Positions 24,748 to 33,033 of a DNA stretch of 37,466 nucleotides are shown here, in pieces. The notes below the pieces were generated by a model. That model had not been told where the DNA came from, did not search any database, and worked only from the letters and a program-made list of their open reading frames with translations. Within the stretch, counting starts at the first letter, position 1. Each line of letters begins with the position of its first letter. Source of the DNA: Capnocytophaga cynodegmi DSM 19736 (lineage in GTDB: Bacteria > Bacteroidota > Bacteroidia > Flavobacteriales > Flavobacteriaceae); NCBI RefSeq assembly GCF_000379185.1, contig NZ_KB900717.1:1-37466 (forward strand), written 5' to 3'. The position numbers and the translations under genes are program-made.

Positions 24748-25401
24748 ATGAGTAAGTATTACCTATCCAATGAGCAAATGCTTCAAAAATATGGAGCATT
24801 GTTCCATAACTTGAGCAAAGAAACCGAATTGGCTACTGAATTAGCTGAATATGGTTATGACACTGACCGAGTGGCACAAGGAAAAGCCCTCTACGACAGA
24901 GCTTCGGAAACATATCAGAAAAGCAAGAAAGAAAGTGCAGAAGAAACCACAGCCTCAGCAGTGTTTCATCAAAAATTGGACGAAGTCACTAAAATTTATC
25001 TTTCCGACCGCAAAAAAGCAAAGCTAATTTTTAAAGACCAACCCGATGTGCTGAAAAACTTGTCGTTAAAGGGGACTAGTTCGCAAGTAATAGCCAACTC
25101 TTTGCAGGAAATGAAAGATTTATATCAGAATTTAGATGAAAATCAGACTTTACAAACTGCTGTAAAAATCTTAAAAATCACTCCCGAGCATATCAAATCA
25201 CAACTTGATAAGATAACTCAAACAGAAACGGCTTACGCAAGTTACCTACAGGAAAAAGGGGAAAATCAACAGGCTACACAAGACAAAAACAAAGCCTTTA
25301 CCGACCTTGACAAATGGGTAAGAGAGCTATATAGCTTTGCCAAAGTAGCCCTTGAGGACAAACCTCAATTACTGGAAAGCATCGCTAAAATAGTAAAATA
25401 A
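24748..25401 (+). CDS. hypothetical helical protein bracketed by repeat half-arms
   Basis: A 217-residue, highly helical, soluble protein rich in Lys, Glu and Gln, with likely coiled-coil stretches around 45-70 and 125-190. It starts MSKYYLSNEQMLQKYG and has no signal peptide or membrane span. GYDTDRVAQGKALYD and DRKKAKLIFKDQPDVLKNL look like conserved blocks of a Bacteroidota hypothetical family, but I cannot name it. A right half-arm lies 37 bases upstream and the complementary left half-arm 11 bases downstream, so it is framed by an inverted repeat. It is the third gene of the accessory block; a link with the restriction enzyme is possible but unproven. Confidence 0.75.
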   Translation: MSKYYLSNEQMLQKYGALFHNLSKETELATELAEYGYDTDRVAQGKALYDRASETYQKSKKESAEETTASAVFHQKLDEVTKIYLSDRKKAKLIFKDQPDVLKNLSLKGTSSQVIANSLQEMKDLYQNLDENQTLQTAVKILKITPEHIKSQLDKITQTETAYASYLQEKGENQQATQDKNKAFTDLDKWVRELYSFAKVALEDKPQLLESIAKIVK

Positions 25402-25412
25402 GACAAATAATC

Positions 25413-25440
25413 TCCCACAGATTACACGGACTCGCACAGA
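25413..25440. repeat. left half-arm of the palindromic repeat, copy D
   Basis: TCCCACAGATTACACGGA followed by CTCGCACAGA at 25413-25440 matches the left arm of copy A. No right arm follows. With copy C it brackets the gene at 24748-25401 as an inverted pair. Confidence 0.75.
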
Positions 25441-25536
25441 ATAACAAACACAATAAATTATTAGTTAAAAATTTGTGTTTGTTTATAAAAAACATTCTCA
25501 AGAGTAAGCCAACGGCATTGGGAACGAAACGTTAAG

Positions 25537-25627
25537 AAAAATGATTACTTTTTCGTTAAAAATTTTCCATTGTTCGAAGCGACCGCAGGAAGCAAGTTTG
25601 GGAAATTTAGAAAAAGTAATCATTTTT
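25537..25627. repeat. long inverted repeat in the osmC upstream region
   Basis: AAAAATGATTACTTTTTC (25537-25554) and GAAAAAGTAATCATTTTT (25610-25627) are perfect 18-base reverse complements. AAATTTTCC and GGAAATTTA extend the pairing partly inside. The loop holds a more GC-rich stretch (TGTTCGAAGCGACCGCAGGA). It falls in the 314-base gap before the OsmC gene, where no open frame of note was seen. Confidence 0.75.
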
Positions 25628-25656
25628 TAGTGAAGTAATCAAAGCCTTGAACTTTT

Positions 25657-25684
25657 GGTACTTTTGGTTCAAGCCAAAAGTACA
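25657..25684. repeat. short palindrome containing a promoter-like box
   Basis: GTACTTTTGG (25658-25667) pairs with CCAAAAGTAC (25674-25683) around a 6-base loop. TACTTTTG (25659-25666) inside it matches the -7 consensus and could serve the OsmC gene at 25716, although no -33 box is present. This sequence resembles a dispersed Bacteroidota repeat. Confidence 0.5.
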
Positions 25685-25715
25685 AAGAAAAGAAATAAAC
25701 CAAAAAAATAATAAT

Positions 25716-26135
25716 ATGCATCAAGTAACAACCATTTGGAAAGGCGATATGCTCTTTTCATCAAATAATCCTTCGGGAAAAGAAATACAAATCGATGCCG
25801 GAAAAGAAAACGGCGGAAAAGGAGAAGGATTACGCCCCAAAGCCCTAATGCTTTCCGCATTGGCAGGATGCTCGGGATTGGATATAGCTTCACTTATCCG
25901 AAAAATGAAATTGGAAGTAGAAGAATTCAAAATTGAAACTTTTGGAGAACTTACAGAAGAACATCCACAAGTATATCACACCGTACGAGTAGAATATCAT
26001 TTCTCAGGAAAGAATCTTAACGAAGAGAAGCTACAAAGAGCCGTAGATTTATCCGTTGAGAAATATTGTGGCGTTATGAAAATGTTCCAGCAATTTGCCA
26101 AAGTAGAAACCAAAGCCTTTTTCCATAAAAAGTAA
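25716..26135 (+). CDS. OsmC-family protein
   Basis: A 139-residue OsmC/Ohr-fold protein; this family includes peroxiredoxins that reduce organic hydroperoxides. Two cysteines sit where the redox pair is expected: C52 in LSALAGCSGLD and C118 in SVEKYCGVM. ATG 25716 is chosen because MHQVTTIWKGDMLF is the normal family opening; the upstream in-frame extension translates the palindromic repeat. It lies 28 bases before recJ in the same direction, so the two are probably co-transcribed. It is a general stress-type protein; the substrate is unknown. Confidence 0.88.
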   Translation: MHQVTTIWKGDMLFSSNNPSGKEIQIDAGKENGGKGEGLRPKALMLSALAGCSGLDIASLIRKMKLEVEEFKIETFGELTEEHPQVYHTVRVEYHFSGKNLNEEKLQRAVDLSVEKYCGVMKMFQQFAKVETKAFFHKK

Positions 26136-26163
26136 ACAAAAAGACTATCAAATCCTTAGCAAT

Positions 26164-27858
26164 ATGATGCATCATTGGACATTTAAGCCCAAACCGAATC
26201 CTCAAATCGTAGAAAAGCTCCAAAAGGAGTTGAATCTCAGCGAAATTCCCGCTACTTTGTTGGCTCAGCGAGGTGTTTCCGATTTTGAACAGGCAAAGAG
26301 CTTCTTTCGTCCGTCACTTTCCGACTTGCATAATCCATTTTTGATGAAAGATATGGAAAAAGCAGTCCAAAGAGTACTAAAAGCTATTGAAAAGGAAGAA
26401 AAAATACTCATTTATGGCGATTATGATGTAGATGGAACGACCTCTGTGTCGCTAATGTATTTGTACTTGAAGCGATTTACTCGCCAACTCGCCACCTATA
26501 TCCCCGACCGATATACCGAAGGCTATGGAGTTTCTTTCCAAGGGGTTGATTACGCCGCCACCAACGGATTTTCGCTCATCATCGCTTTGGATTGTGGCAT
26601 CAAAGACGTAGAAAAAGTACAATACGCCAATGAAAAAGGCATTGATTTTATCATTTGCGACCATCATCGTCCTTCGCAAGTAATTCCCAAAGCGGTAGCC
26701 GTCTTAAATCCAAAGCAAACCGATTGCAATTATCCATATAAGGAACTTTGTGGCTGTGGCGTAGGCTTCAAACTAATACAAGCTCTTAACAAGCAGATGA
26801 AAAATCCGTTTGAGCAAATACAACCGCTGTTGGATTTGGTAGCTGTTGCCATTGGGGCTGATATTGTACCCATTACAGGGGAAAATCGGGTGATGATGTA
26901 CTATGGATTGCAGATTATGAACGAAAATCCGTCTGTGGGGCTTACTGCATTATTAGGACTGGAAAACAAACCCGTACAGATGGTAGATATTGTATTTCGG
27001 TTGGCTCCGCGAATCAATTCAGCAGGAAGAATTGAACACGGAATGTTCGCCGTCAAACTTCTTACGGAAAGTTCTTACAGCCAAGCCTTTGCCAAAGCCA
27101 AGCAAATTGAAACTTTTAATAATGAACGTAAAGACCTTGATGGAAGTATTGTACAAGAGGCTTTACATCAGATACAAGTCAATCAGGAAGAAGAAAAATC
27201 AGCCACCGTTGTTTATGCTCCGCACTGGCATAAGGGTGTAATTGGCATTGTAGCCTCACGATTGATTGAAACTTACTATCGCCCGACAGTAGTTTTCACA
27301 AAAAGTGGCGAAAAATACGCAGCTTCGGTGCGTTCTGTGCAAGGTTTTGATGTATATGAGGCTCTGGAGCAATGTGCTGAACATATCGAACAATTTGGAG
27401 GACATAAATACGCTGCCGGACTAACAATTCTTCCCGAAAAATATCTTCTTTTTAAGGATAAATTCGAAAAAGTAGTTGCAAAAACACTTCCGAAAGAATT
27501 AAAATTACCTCAAATAACTATTGATACTGAACTTTCGTTAGAAAAAATCAATCCTAAGATGTTTCAGATTTTAAAACAATTTGAACCTTTTGGTCCGCAG
27601 AATATGGCTCCCATATTTTACGCTAAAAACGTGATTGATACAGGCTTTGCCAAGCAAATTGGTAAGGAAAATAATCATCTTCGGCTCACAATAAAAGATT
27701 TTAAAGGAGAAAAATTCTTTACCGCAATAGGATTTAATTTGGGTAATAAACTGGAATTGATAAAATCGGGCAAACCTTTTGAAATTGTGTATTCCATCGA
27801 AGAAAATCACTGGAATGGAAACACTTCTTTACAGCTAAAAGTGAGAGATATAAGATAA
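26164..27858 (+). CDS. recJ: single-stranded-DNA-specific exonuclease RecJ
   Basis: 5'-3' exonuclease acting on single-stranded DNA in recombination and mismatch or base-excision repair. The 564 residues include the DHH-family motifs YGDYDVDGTTS (84-94; D86, D88, D90), ALDCG (D143) and CDHHRP (165-170). These are followed by INSAGRIEHG, the DHHA1 motif GGHKYAAGLTI, and a C-terminal OB-fold region. ATG 26164 and ATG 26167 are adjacent and both plausible. The gene ends 9 bases before a bidirectional terminator shared with the convergent ald. Confidence 0.96.
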   Translation: MMHHWTFKPKPNPQIVEKLQKELNLSEIPATLLAQRGVSDFEQAKSFFRPSLSDLHNPFLMKDMEKAVQRVLKAIEKEEKILIYGDYDVDGTTSVSLMYLYLKRFTRQLATYIPDRYTEGYGVSFQGVDYAATNGFSLIIALDCGIKDVEKVQYANEKGIDFIICDHHRPSQVIPKAVAVLNPKQTDCNYPYKELCGCGVGFKLIQALNKQMKNPFEQIQPLLDLVAVAIGADIVPITGENRVMMYYGLQIMNENPSVGLTALLGLENKPVQMVDIVFRLAPRINSAGRIEHGMFAVKLLTESSYSQAFAKAKQIETFNNERKDLDGSIVQEALHQIQVNQEEEKSATVVYAPHWHKGVIGIVASRLIETYYRPTVVFTKSGEKYAASVRSVQGFDVYEALEQCAEHIEQFGGHKYAAGLTILPEKYLLFKDKFEKVVAKTLPKELKLPQITIDTELSLEKINPKMFQILKQFEPFGPQNMAPIFYAKNVIDTGFAKQIGKENNHLRLTIKDFKGEKFFTAIGFNLGNKLELIKSGKPFEIVYSIEENHWNGNTSLQLKVRDIR

Positions 27859-27867
27859 AAAAGAAGA

Positions 27868-27895
27868 AAAAAGCAGTAGAAAACTACTGCTTTTT
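27868..27895. terminator. bidirectional terminator between recJ and ald
   Basis: AAAAAGCAGTAG (27868-27879) and CTACTGCTTTTT (27884-27895) form a perfect 12-bp stem with an AAAA loop, with T-runs on both strands. It lies between the convergent recJ and ald stops. Confidence 0.9.
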
Positions 27896-27909
27896 GTTTT
27901 AATAATTCA

Positions 27910-29019
27910 TTAGTACACTTCACAAACGGGAGTATATTCCAAACCAAAGGTATCGGCTACAGCTTTGTAAGTCACTTTCCCTTGAACAACATTCAAACCT
28001 TCTTCAAGGCCTTTATCATCTTGGCAGGCTTGTTTCCAACCCTTGTTAGCCAACTCAATAGCATACGGCAAAGTGGCATTGGTCAGTGCCAAAGTGGAAG
28101 TGTATGGTACGGCCCCCGGAATGTTCGCTACGCAATAATGTACAATTCCGTCAACTTCATAAACTGGTTCACTATGCGTAGTTACCTTCGATGTTTCGAA
28201 GCAACCTCCTTGGTCAATCGCAACATCTACCAGTACAGAGCCTTTTTTCATTAATTTAAGCATCTCTCTGGTAATAAGATGAGGAGCTTTTGCTCCTGGA
28301 ATCAGCACAGCACCAATTACCAAATCACAAGAAGGCAACTCATTTTGAATATTATAGGTTGAAGCAAAAAGAGTATCAATGTTTTTTGGAACAATTGTAT
28401 CCAAAACACGTAGCCTTGGCAGTGAGATATCCGCAATGATGACATCAGCTCCCAATCCGGCAGCCATAATCGCCGCATTATATCCTACAACACCTCCTCC
28501 AAGAACCAAAACCTTTGCTGGTTTTACGCCAGGAACGCCTCCTAAAAGTACACCTCTACCTCCTTGAGGTTTTTCAAGAAATCGAGCTCCTTGCTGAGCT
28601 GCCATACGCCCTGCAACCTCTGACATAGGAGTTAATAACGGAAGTGAATTATGAGCAGTAACCGTTTCATATGCCAAACAAACGGCCTTTTGCTTTATCA
28701 TAGCATGAGTTAAAGCTTCCTCCGAAGCAAAATGAAAATACGTGAAAATCAATTGACCTTCACGTATCAAATTATATTCAGGAAGAATAGGCTCTTTCAC
28801 TTTATAAATCATATCAGCTGCTGCATAAACTTCCTCAATTGTAGGCAACATAATTGCACCAGCTTTTACATACTCTTCATCGGAGAAACCGCTTCCTTGT
28901 CCTGCTGTTTTTTGCACATAAACAGTATGACCATTCTTAACTAATTCACTAACACCACTTGGTGTAGCTCCAACACGATTTTCGTTGTTTTTAATTTCTT
29001 TTGGAATTCCTATTTTCAT
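27910..29019 (-). CDS. ald: alanine dehydrogenase
   Basis: Catalyses reversible NAD-dependent deamination of L-alanine to pyruvate and ammonia. The 369 residues are full length and start MKIGIPKEIKNNENRVGATP. Catalytic K75 in VKEP and H96 in FTYFHF align with the residues known for this family, and the NAD motif VLGGGVVGYNAA lies near 170-183. The C-terminal ANIPGAVPYTSTLALTNATLPY segment is typical. It has its own promoter (29055-29086) and terminator, so it is a single transcription unit despite minus-strand neighbours upstream. Confidence 0.96.
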   Translation of the reverse strand: MKIGIPKEIKNNENRVGATPSGVSELVKNGHTVYVQKTAGQGSGFSDEEYVKAGAIMLPTIEEVYAAADMIYKVKEPILPEYNLIREGQLIFTYFHFASEEALTHAMIKQKAVCLAYETVTAHNSLPLLTPMSEVAGRMAAQQGARFLEKPQGGRGVLLGGVPGVKPAKVLVLGGGVVGYNAAIMAAGLGADVIIADISLPRLRVLDTIVPKNIDTLFASTYNIQNELPSCDLVIGAVLIPGAKAPHLITREMLKLMKKGSVLVDVAIDQGGCFETSKVTTHSEPVYEVDGIVHYCVANIPGAVPYTSTLALTNATLPYAIELANKGWKQACQDDKGLEEGLNVVQGKVTYKAVADTFGLEYTPVCEVY

Positions 29020-29054
29020 TGTTTTTCGGTTTAGAGTTTACTTATTTGATGTGC

Positions 29055-29086
29055 TAAAATTATAAAAACACATTGAAAAACACAAA
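29055..29086 (-). promoter_or_regulatory. promoter of ald
   Basis: On the minus strand TTTG (29086-29083), exactly 20 bases, then TAATTTTA (29062-29055) match the Bacteroidota boxes with one change in the last base. It sits 36 bases upstream of the ald ATG, in the 95-base gap after the small membrane-protein gene. Confidence 0.55.
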
Positions 29087-29114
29087 AAACAATGTTATTT
29101 TTTTATTCCAAAAC

Positions 29115-29297
29115 TTAAACCCTTCCTTTTAAAGCATTGAATACCCAAGCAATAGCAAAAAAACCTACTCCAACAGCCGCAAAACCAAATCCTGCGATAT
29201 CATCATATCGGAAAGCTCCTAAAGCTATAAGCCCCACACCTACTACAATCATTATAAGGGTAGCATATCCCAAAACCGTATTTTTATTCATCGACAT
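29115..29297 (-). CDS. 60-residue two-span membrane protein (CAL67264-like)
   Basis: A 60-residue protein with two membrane spans, VLGYATLIMIVVGVGLIALG and FGFAAVGVGFFAIAWVFNAL, joined by a short acidic loop (YDDIAG) and ending KGRV. It resembles the flavobacterial small membrane protein family that I recall as CAL67264; function is unknown. MSMNK offers two nearby starts; the second (MNK) may be the true one. It lies 12 bases after the YD-repeat-like gene on the same strand and is probably the last gene of that transcript. Confidence 0.7.
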   Translation of the reverse strand: MSMNKNTVLGYATLIMIVVGVGLIALGAFRYDDIAGFGFAAVGVGFFAIAWVFNALKGRV

Positions 29298-29309
29298 AAT
29301 TCAACCTTT

Positions 29310-30047
29310 TTAAAAATATTCTATTTTTCTCTCTGTAACCACTCTTTCAACGTCATAAATACGCTCTGTACGTTGTATCCAGTTGCCTTTTGCATCGTAT
29401 TTATAGGAAAAGATTTTCTGTCCGTAAAGTTGGTCTTCTTCTCCGTAATAGTTCTCTTCCACAATGTTATTTTTGTTATCATAAACATACTTCAGAAGAA
29501 CTTTCTTTCCCTCTTTATCTTCAAATCTTTTCTCTAAAATATTGTTTTTTGCATCATAAATGATTTCTTGTCTCAACAGAAAAGCTCCATCAGCGGTTAA
29601 AGATAACTCACTGATTTTATTACCTTTTTCATTATATGAAGCTATCTGTTTTCCTGTTAACTTTCCCGAGCCATCATACCCTAAGATTTCTTCTTTTTGA
29701 GGATCAAGTTCATAAATATATTTTAAAGATTCTTCCACTTGGTTTTTATCATTTAGAATTTCGACCTTTGTCAGATAATTTTTATCATCATAAAAATAAC
29801 GCCAACTTACAGAAGTTTTCCCTTCATTGGTAAATCTTCTTCCTGAAACTTTAAACCCTTTATCATTATACTTTTCCTCTGTATTGAAATTAGACATAGG
29901 CTCTTTCTTTCCCTCGTTGCCAACATACCGATACGCAACACTTTCCACAGATTTAACTTTGCCTTTCAGGTTCTCTTTTTGCCAATCTGTTTTGAGGTTT
30001 TGCCCAAAAGCAACAGCCGAAATTAGAAATAGTAAAAATATTCTCAT
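29310..30047 (-). CDS. secreted YD/RHS-like repeat protein
   Basis: A 245-residue protein with a signal peptide (MRIFLLFLISAVAFGQ). The mature chain is a series of short strand pairs with Y-D/N-x-K-G-N motifs: EKYNDKGFKVSG, ASYNEKGNKISE, IIYDAKNNILEK, YVYDNKNNIVEE and YKYDAKGNWIQR. This is the pattern of YD-type (RHS-like) beta repeats. Secreted or periplasmic localisation follows from the signal peptide; no toxin or enzyme domain is present. It starts 39 bases after purK on the same strand, so it may share the transcript, but no functional link to purine synthesis is evident. Confidence 0.78.
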   Translation of the reverse strand: MRIFLLFLISAVAFGQNLKTDWQKENLKGKVKSVESVAYRYVGNEGKKEPMSNFNTEEKYNDKGFKVSGRRFTNEGKTSVSWRYFYDDKNYLTKVEILNDKNQVEESLKYIYELDPQKEEILGYDGSGKLTGKQIASYNEKGNKISELSLTADGAFLLRQEIIYDAKNNILEKRFEDKEGKKVLLKYVYDNKNNIVEENYYGEEDQLYGQKIFSYKYDAKGNWIQRTERIYDVERVVTERKIEYF

Positions 30048-30086
30048 TTGATGTGTTTAAAAAATGTACCTCTGACTAATTTTGAT

Positions 30087-31241
30087 TTACTCGCTGATAA
30101 CGAAGATGGTCTCTTTTACTTCTTGAGCTATTTCACGAGCTTTGGAAACATTTTCATCAACAATGGTAACGTGTCCCATTTTGCGAAAAGGTCTTGTTTC
30201 TCTTTTTCCATAGATATGGGGCGTAACGCCATCCATAGCCATAATCTTTTCAATATTTTTATAAACCACGTTACCCGTATATCCTTCTGCTCCAACCAAA
30301 TTCACCATAACCCCAGCCACTTTACTATCAGTTTTTCCCAACGGAAGATTTAAAATAGCACGTAAATGTTGCTCAAACTGACTCGTATAAGAAGCCTCAA
30401 TGCTATAATGCCCAGAATTGTGAGGACGTGGAGCGACTTCATTCACCAAAATTTCATCATCTTGGGTTTGAAACATTTCTACTGCCAAAAGCCCCGTAAT
30501 TTTAAACGCCTCTGCTACTTGGAGTGCTACTCTACAAGCCTTTTCAGCCACCTCATCTGAGATTCGGGCAGGACAAATCACATATTCCACTTGATTGGCT
30601 TCAGGATGAAACTCCATTTCCACAACAGGATATGTCTTTACTTCCCCTTTCGGATTACGAGCGACTATCACAGCCAATTCATTCTTAAAAGGAATCATCA
30701 TTTCAGCAATACACTCTGTATCAGAAATGTTCATCAAATCATCTGTTGTACGAACAACCTTTACACCATTACCATCATAACCAAAGCGAGTACTTTTCCA
30801 AACGAAAGGAAATTGAACTTTGCCTTGCGTAATTGCCTGATTCAGTTCTCTTTTTGAAGCAAAAATGTCAAAACTTGCTGTTGGAATAGAATTCTCTCTG
30901 TAGAATTCTTTCTGAAGCCCCTTATTTTGAATAATTCTCAAACTCTTTGCCGAAGGATATACTTTTATTCCCTCCTCTTCCAATTTTTCGAGTGCATCGA
31001 CATTAACATTTTCAATTTCAATGGTAAGGACATCGACATTTTTACCAAAATTGTAAACTGCTTCATAATCATTCAAATCTCCTTGAATGAATTGATTACA
31101 CGCCAAACGACTGGGAGCGTCGGCACTGGAATCCAATACGTGAGTTTTAACATCATACTTTCGGGTTTCAGTAAGTAACATTTTCCCTAATTGTCCTCCT
31201 CCTAAAATACCCAAAGTAAAATCCGATGAAAAGTAATTCAT
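30087..31241 (-). CDS. purK: 5-(carboxyamino)imidazole ribonucleotide synthase
   Basis: PurK uses ATP and bicarbonate to convert AIR to N5-CAIR in de novo purine synthesis. The 384 residues show the N-terminal LGILGGGQLGKML, an ATP-grasp domain (PFVWKSTRFGYDGNGVKV; NELAVIVARNPKGEV), and EVAPRPHNSGHYSIEA near the C-terminus, all typical. No purE is present next to it, so it is presumably elsewhere. It is preceded by the metallo-beta-lactamase-fold gene with a 35-base gap, consistent with co-transcription. Confidence 0.95.
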   Translation of the reverse strand: MNYFSSDFTLGILGGGQLGKMLLTETRKYDVKTHVLDSSADAPSRLACNQFIQGDLNDYEAVYNFGKNVDVLTIEIENVNVDALEKLEEEGIKVYPSAKSLRIIQNKGLQKEFYRENSIPTASFDIFASKRELNQAITQGKVQFPFVWKSTRFGYDGNGVKVVRTTDDLMNISDTECIAEMMIPFKNELAVIVARNPKGEVKTYPVVEMEFHPEANQVEYVICPARISDEVAEKACRVALQVAEAFKITGLLAVEMFQTQDDEILVNEVAPRPHNSGHYSIEASYTSQFEQHLRAILNLPLGKTDSKVAGVMVNLVGAEGYTGNVVYKNIEKIMAMDGVTPHIYGKRETRPFRKMGHVTIVDENVSKAREIAQEVKETIFVISE

Positions 31242-31276
31242 TTCAAAATAATTGTAGATAAAAATGTAGAAAACTG

Positions 31277-31954
31277 TTAAATGGTGATAGTTCTGCCTAT
31301 TTCAAGCAATAACAATTCTTTGCCTTTGGCTCTGAAACTTCGTCTTGCTAATTCGTGATCGAGCTTAATGTAACTGAATGTATCATAATTTACTCCCAAC
31401 ACCCTATTACACTTCACAAAATCGGAAGCCATAACAGCATCTTCTATATCCATAGTAAAGTTTCCTCCAATTGGCAACACTGCAAAATCTATCTTATGAC
31501 GCACTGGAATAAGCTGCATATCAAAATGTAAGGCTGTATTCCCAGCTATGTAGATAGTTTTTTCAAATGTTTTCAAAATAAAACCTCCCGCACAGCCTCC
31601 TGCCTTTCCATCAGGAAATGTGGAAGAATGCAACGCTTGTACAAACTTCAAATACCCGAACGGAAACTCAAAAGAGCCACCCAAATTCATAGGATGACCA
31701 TCAAAACCCAAATTGTAATAATGCTCAACTATTTCAAAGTTTGAAATAATCTTTGCTTTGGTTCTCTTTGCAATAGCCTCAACATCCATCGTATGGTCTT
31801 GATGAGCATTTGTGAGCAAGATGTAATCAGCTTTTATTTGTTCAATATTAATATGTCTGGCGAAAGGATTCCCTGATATAAAAGGGTCTACTAACAGATT
31901 TGTATCCTCTGTTTTTATCCCAACGCAAGAATGTCCATAAAAAGTTACTTCCAT
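31277..31954 (-). CDS. metallo-beta-lactamase-fold protein (UPF0173-like) with altered metal ligands
   Basis: A 225-residue member of the UPF0173-type metal-dependent hydrolases by overall layout: MEVTFYGHSCVGI, LVDPFISGNPFA, HSSTFPDGKAGG, YIAGNTALHFDM, NYDTFSYIKLDH. Several positions that normally bind metal differ. The HxHxDH motif reads NAHQDH (N49, H51, D53, H54), the usual AGDT is AGNT (N139), the usual HYDTF is NYDTF (N189), and a usual GDN reads GGN (G164). H109 remains. The reading frame is intact and full length, so this may be a catalytically altered or inactive paralogue. It lies between menA (78-base gap) and purK (35-base gap). Confidence 0.85.
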   Translation of the reverse strand: MEVTFYGHSCVGIKTEDTNLLVDPFISGNPFARHINIEQIKADYILLTNAHQDHTMDVEAIAKRTKAKIISNFEIVEHYYNLGFDGHPMNLGGSFEFPFGYLKFVQALHSSTFPDGKAGGCAGGFILKTFEKTIYIAGNTALHFDMQLIPVRHKIDFAVLPIGGNFTMDIEDAVMASDFVKCNRVLGVNYDTFSYIKLDHELARRSFRAKGKELLLLEIGRTITI

Positions 31955-32032
31955 AGTATTTTCAACATCTATGAGGTGTGAAATAAATGTATTTTTGAGT
32001 GATTAGATGTAAATAATTCTCAATTGGCGAAA

Positions 32033-32932
32033 TTACAAAATTTGTGCAATGAAAAACAATATTGTTAAAAAAAAAGTACTCAAAGCTACAATTTTCAGTT
32101 CTTTATCCAAATCTTTTAGGTTTTTATTTCGTTTAACAGAAAGCAAATGTACTATCAAAGGAAAAAAAGCTAATATGTAAATCAATTGCCAACGTACCTG
32201 AAAATTCAAAATCGAAAAAGCCAACATACAAAGCATAGCCAAAACCACCAAATAATATTGATAATACTTGGCCAAATCAACTCCCATTTTCACCACAAGT
32301 GTATTTTTGCCTACTGCCTTATCATTCTCATAATCACGCATATTATTGAGATTTAGCACTGCTACACTAAGCAAACCAATTGCCACAGCAGGTAAAGATA
32401 TTTTCCAATTTAATTGATGTACATACAAAAAATACGAACCAAGCACACTTACCAATCCAAAGAAAACGAAAACGAAAACGTCCCCTAATCCTCTGTAACC
32501 ATAAGCCGATTTCCCTACCGTATATTTGATTGCCGCCGCTACACAAAACAGCCCTAAAAAAAAGAAAATCAGTACATACATAAGATTTTCTTTTCCGAAA
32601 GAAACATAAATAAGTACTATAGATGAAAACACTGACAACAAAGCTGTTATCAGAACTGCAAGTTTCATTTGCTTCCGAGTTACCTTTCCACTTTGCAAAG
32701 CTCTTTCTGGACCAATCCGATTTGCATTGTCCGTACCTTTCACTCCGTCGCCATAATCATTAGCAAAATTAGAAAGTATTTGGAAGAGAATCGTTGTTAA
32801 AAGTGCCAACAGAAAAACTTCCCATCGAAAATATCCTGCACGAAACGCCAAAGCACTCCCCATAACAATACCAGAAACGGAAAGAGGTAAGGTTCGTAGA
32901 CGAGCAGCCTTTACATATGTTAGTAATTTCAT
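32033..32932 (-). CDS. menA: 1,4-dihydroxy-2-naphthoate polyprenyltransferase
   Basis: UbiA-family integral membrane enzyme that attaches the polyprenyl chain to dihydroxynaphthoate in menaquinone synthesis. It is 299 residues with about eight or nine membrane spans. The first prenyl-diphosphate motif is NDYGDGVKGTDNANR (N58, D59, D62) and the second NNMRDYENDKAVGKNTL (about 195-212). LSVSGIVMGSALAF and GPERALQSG are typical of MenA rather than UbiA. It heads a run of minus-strand genes (UPF0173-like, purK). A -7 match (TAACTTTG, minus strand) lies about 94 bases upstream. Confidence 0.93.
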   Translation of the reverse strand: MKLLTYVKAARLRTLPLSVSGIVMGSALAFRAGYFRWEVFLLALLTTILFQILSNFANDYGDGVKGTDNANRIGPERALQSGKVTRKQMKLAVLITALLSVFSSIVLIYVSFGKENLMYVLIFFFLGLFCVAAAIKYTVGKSAYGYRGLGDVFVFVFFGLVSVLGSYFLYVHQLNWKISLPAVAIGLLSVAVLNLNNMRDYENDKAVGKNTLVVKMGVDLAKYYQYYLVVLAMLCMLAFSILNFQVRWQLIYILAFFPLIVHLLSVKRNKNLKDLDKELKIVALSTFFLTILFFIAQIL

Positions 32933-33025
32933 TTAGTTCTATTTAATGTTGAAAATTTTAAAAAGAAGCTTACATTACATAATAAAAACAAAATCAGCAA
33001 TATAAATTTCACATTTTCAACACCG

Positions 33026-33033
33026 CAAAGTTA
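33026..33033 (-). promoter_or_regulatory. possible -7 element for menA
   Basis: The minus strand reads TAACTTTG, an exact TAnnTTTG match, about 94 bases upstream of the menA ATG in the 356-base divergent gap. No TTTG box lies at the expected distance, so confidence is low. The rest of the gap is AT-rich and shows no repeat or RNA gene. Confidence 0.3.

Noticed and set aside
25647-25715. N-terminal extension of the OsmC-family protein
   Set aside because: The extra residues translate a palindromic repeat; ATG 25716 gives the usual family start.
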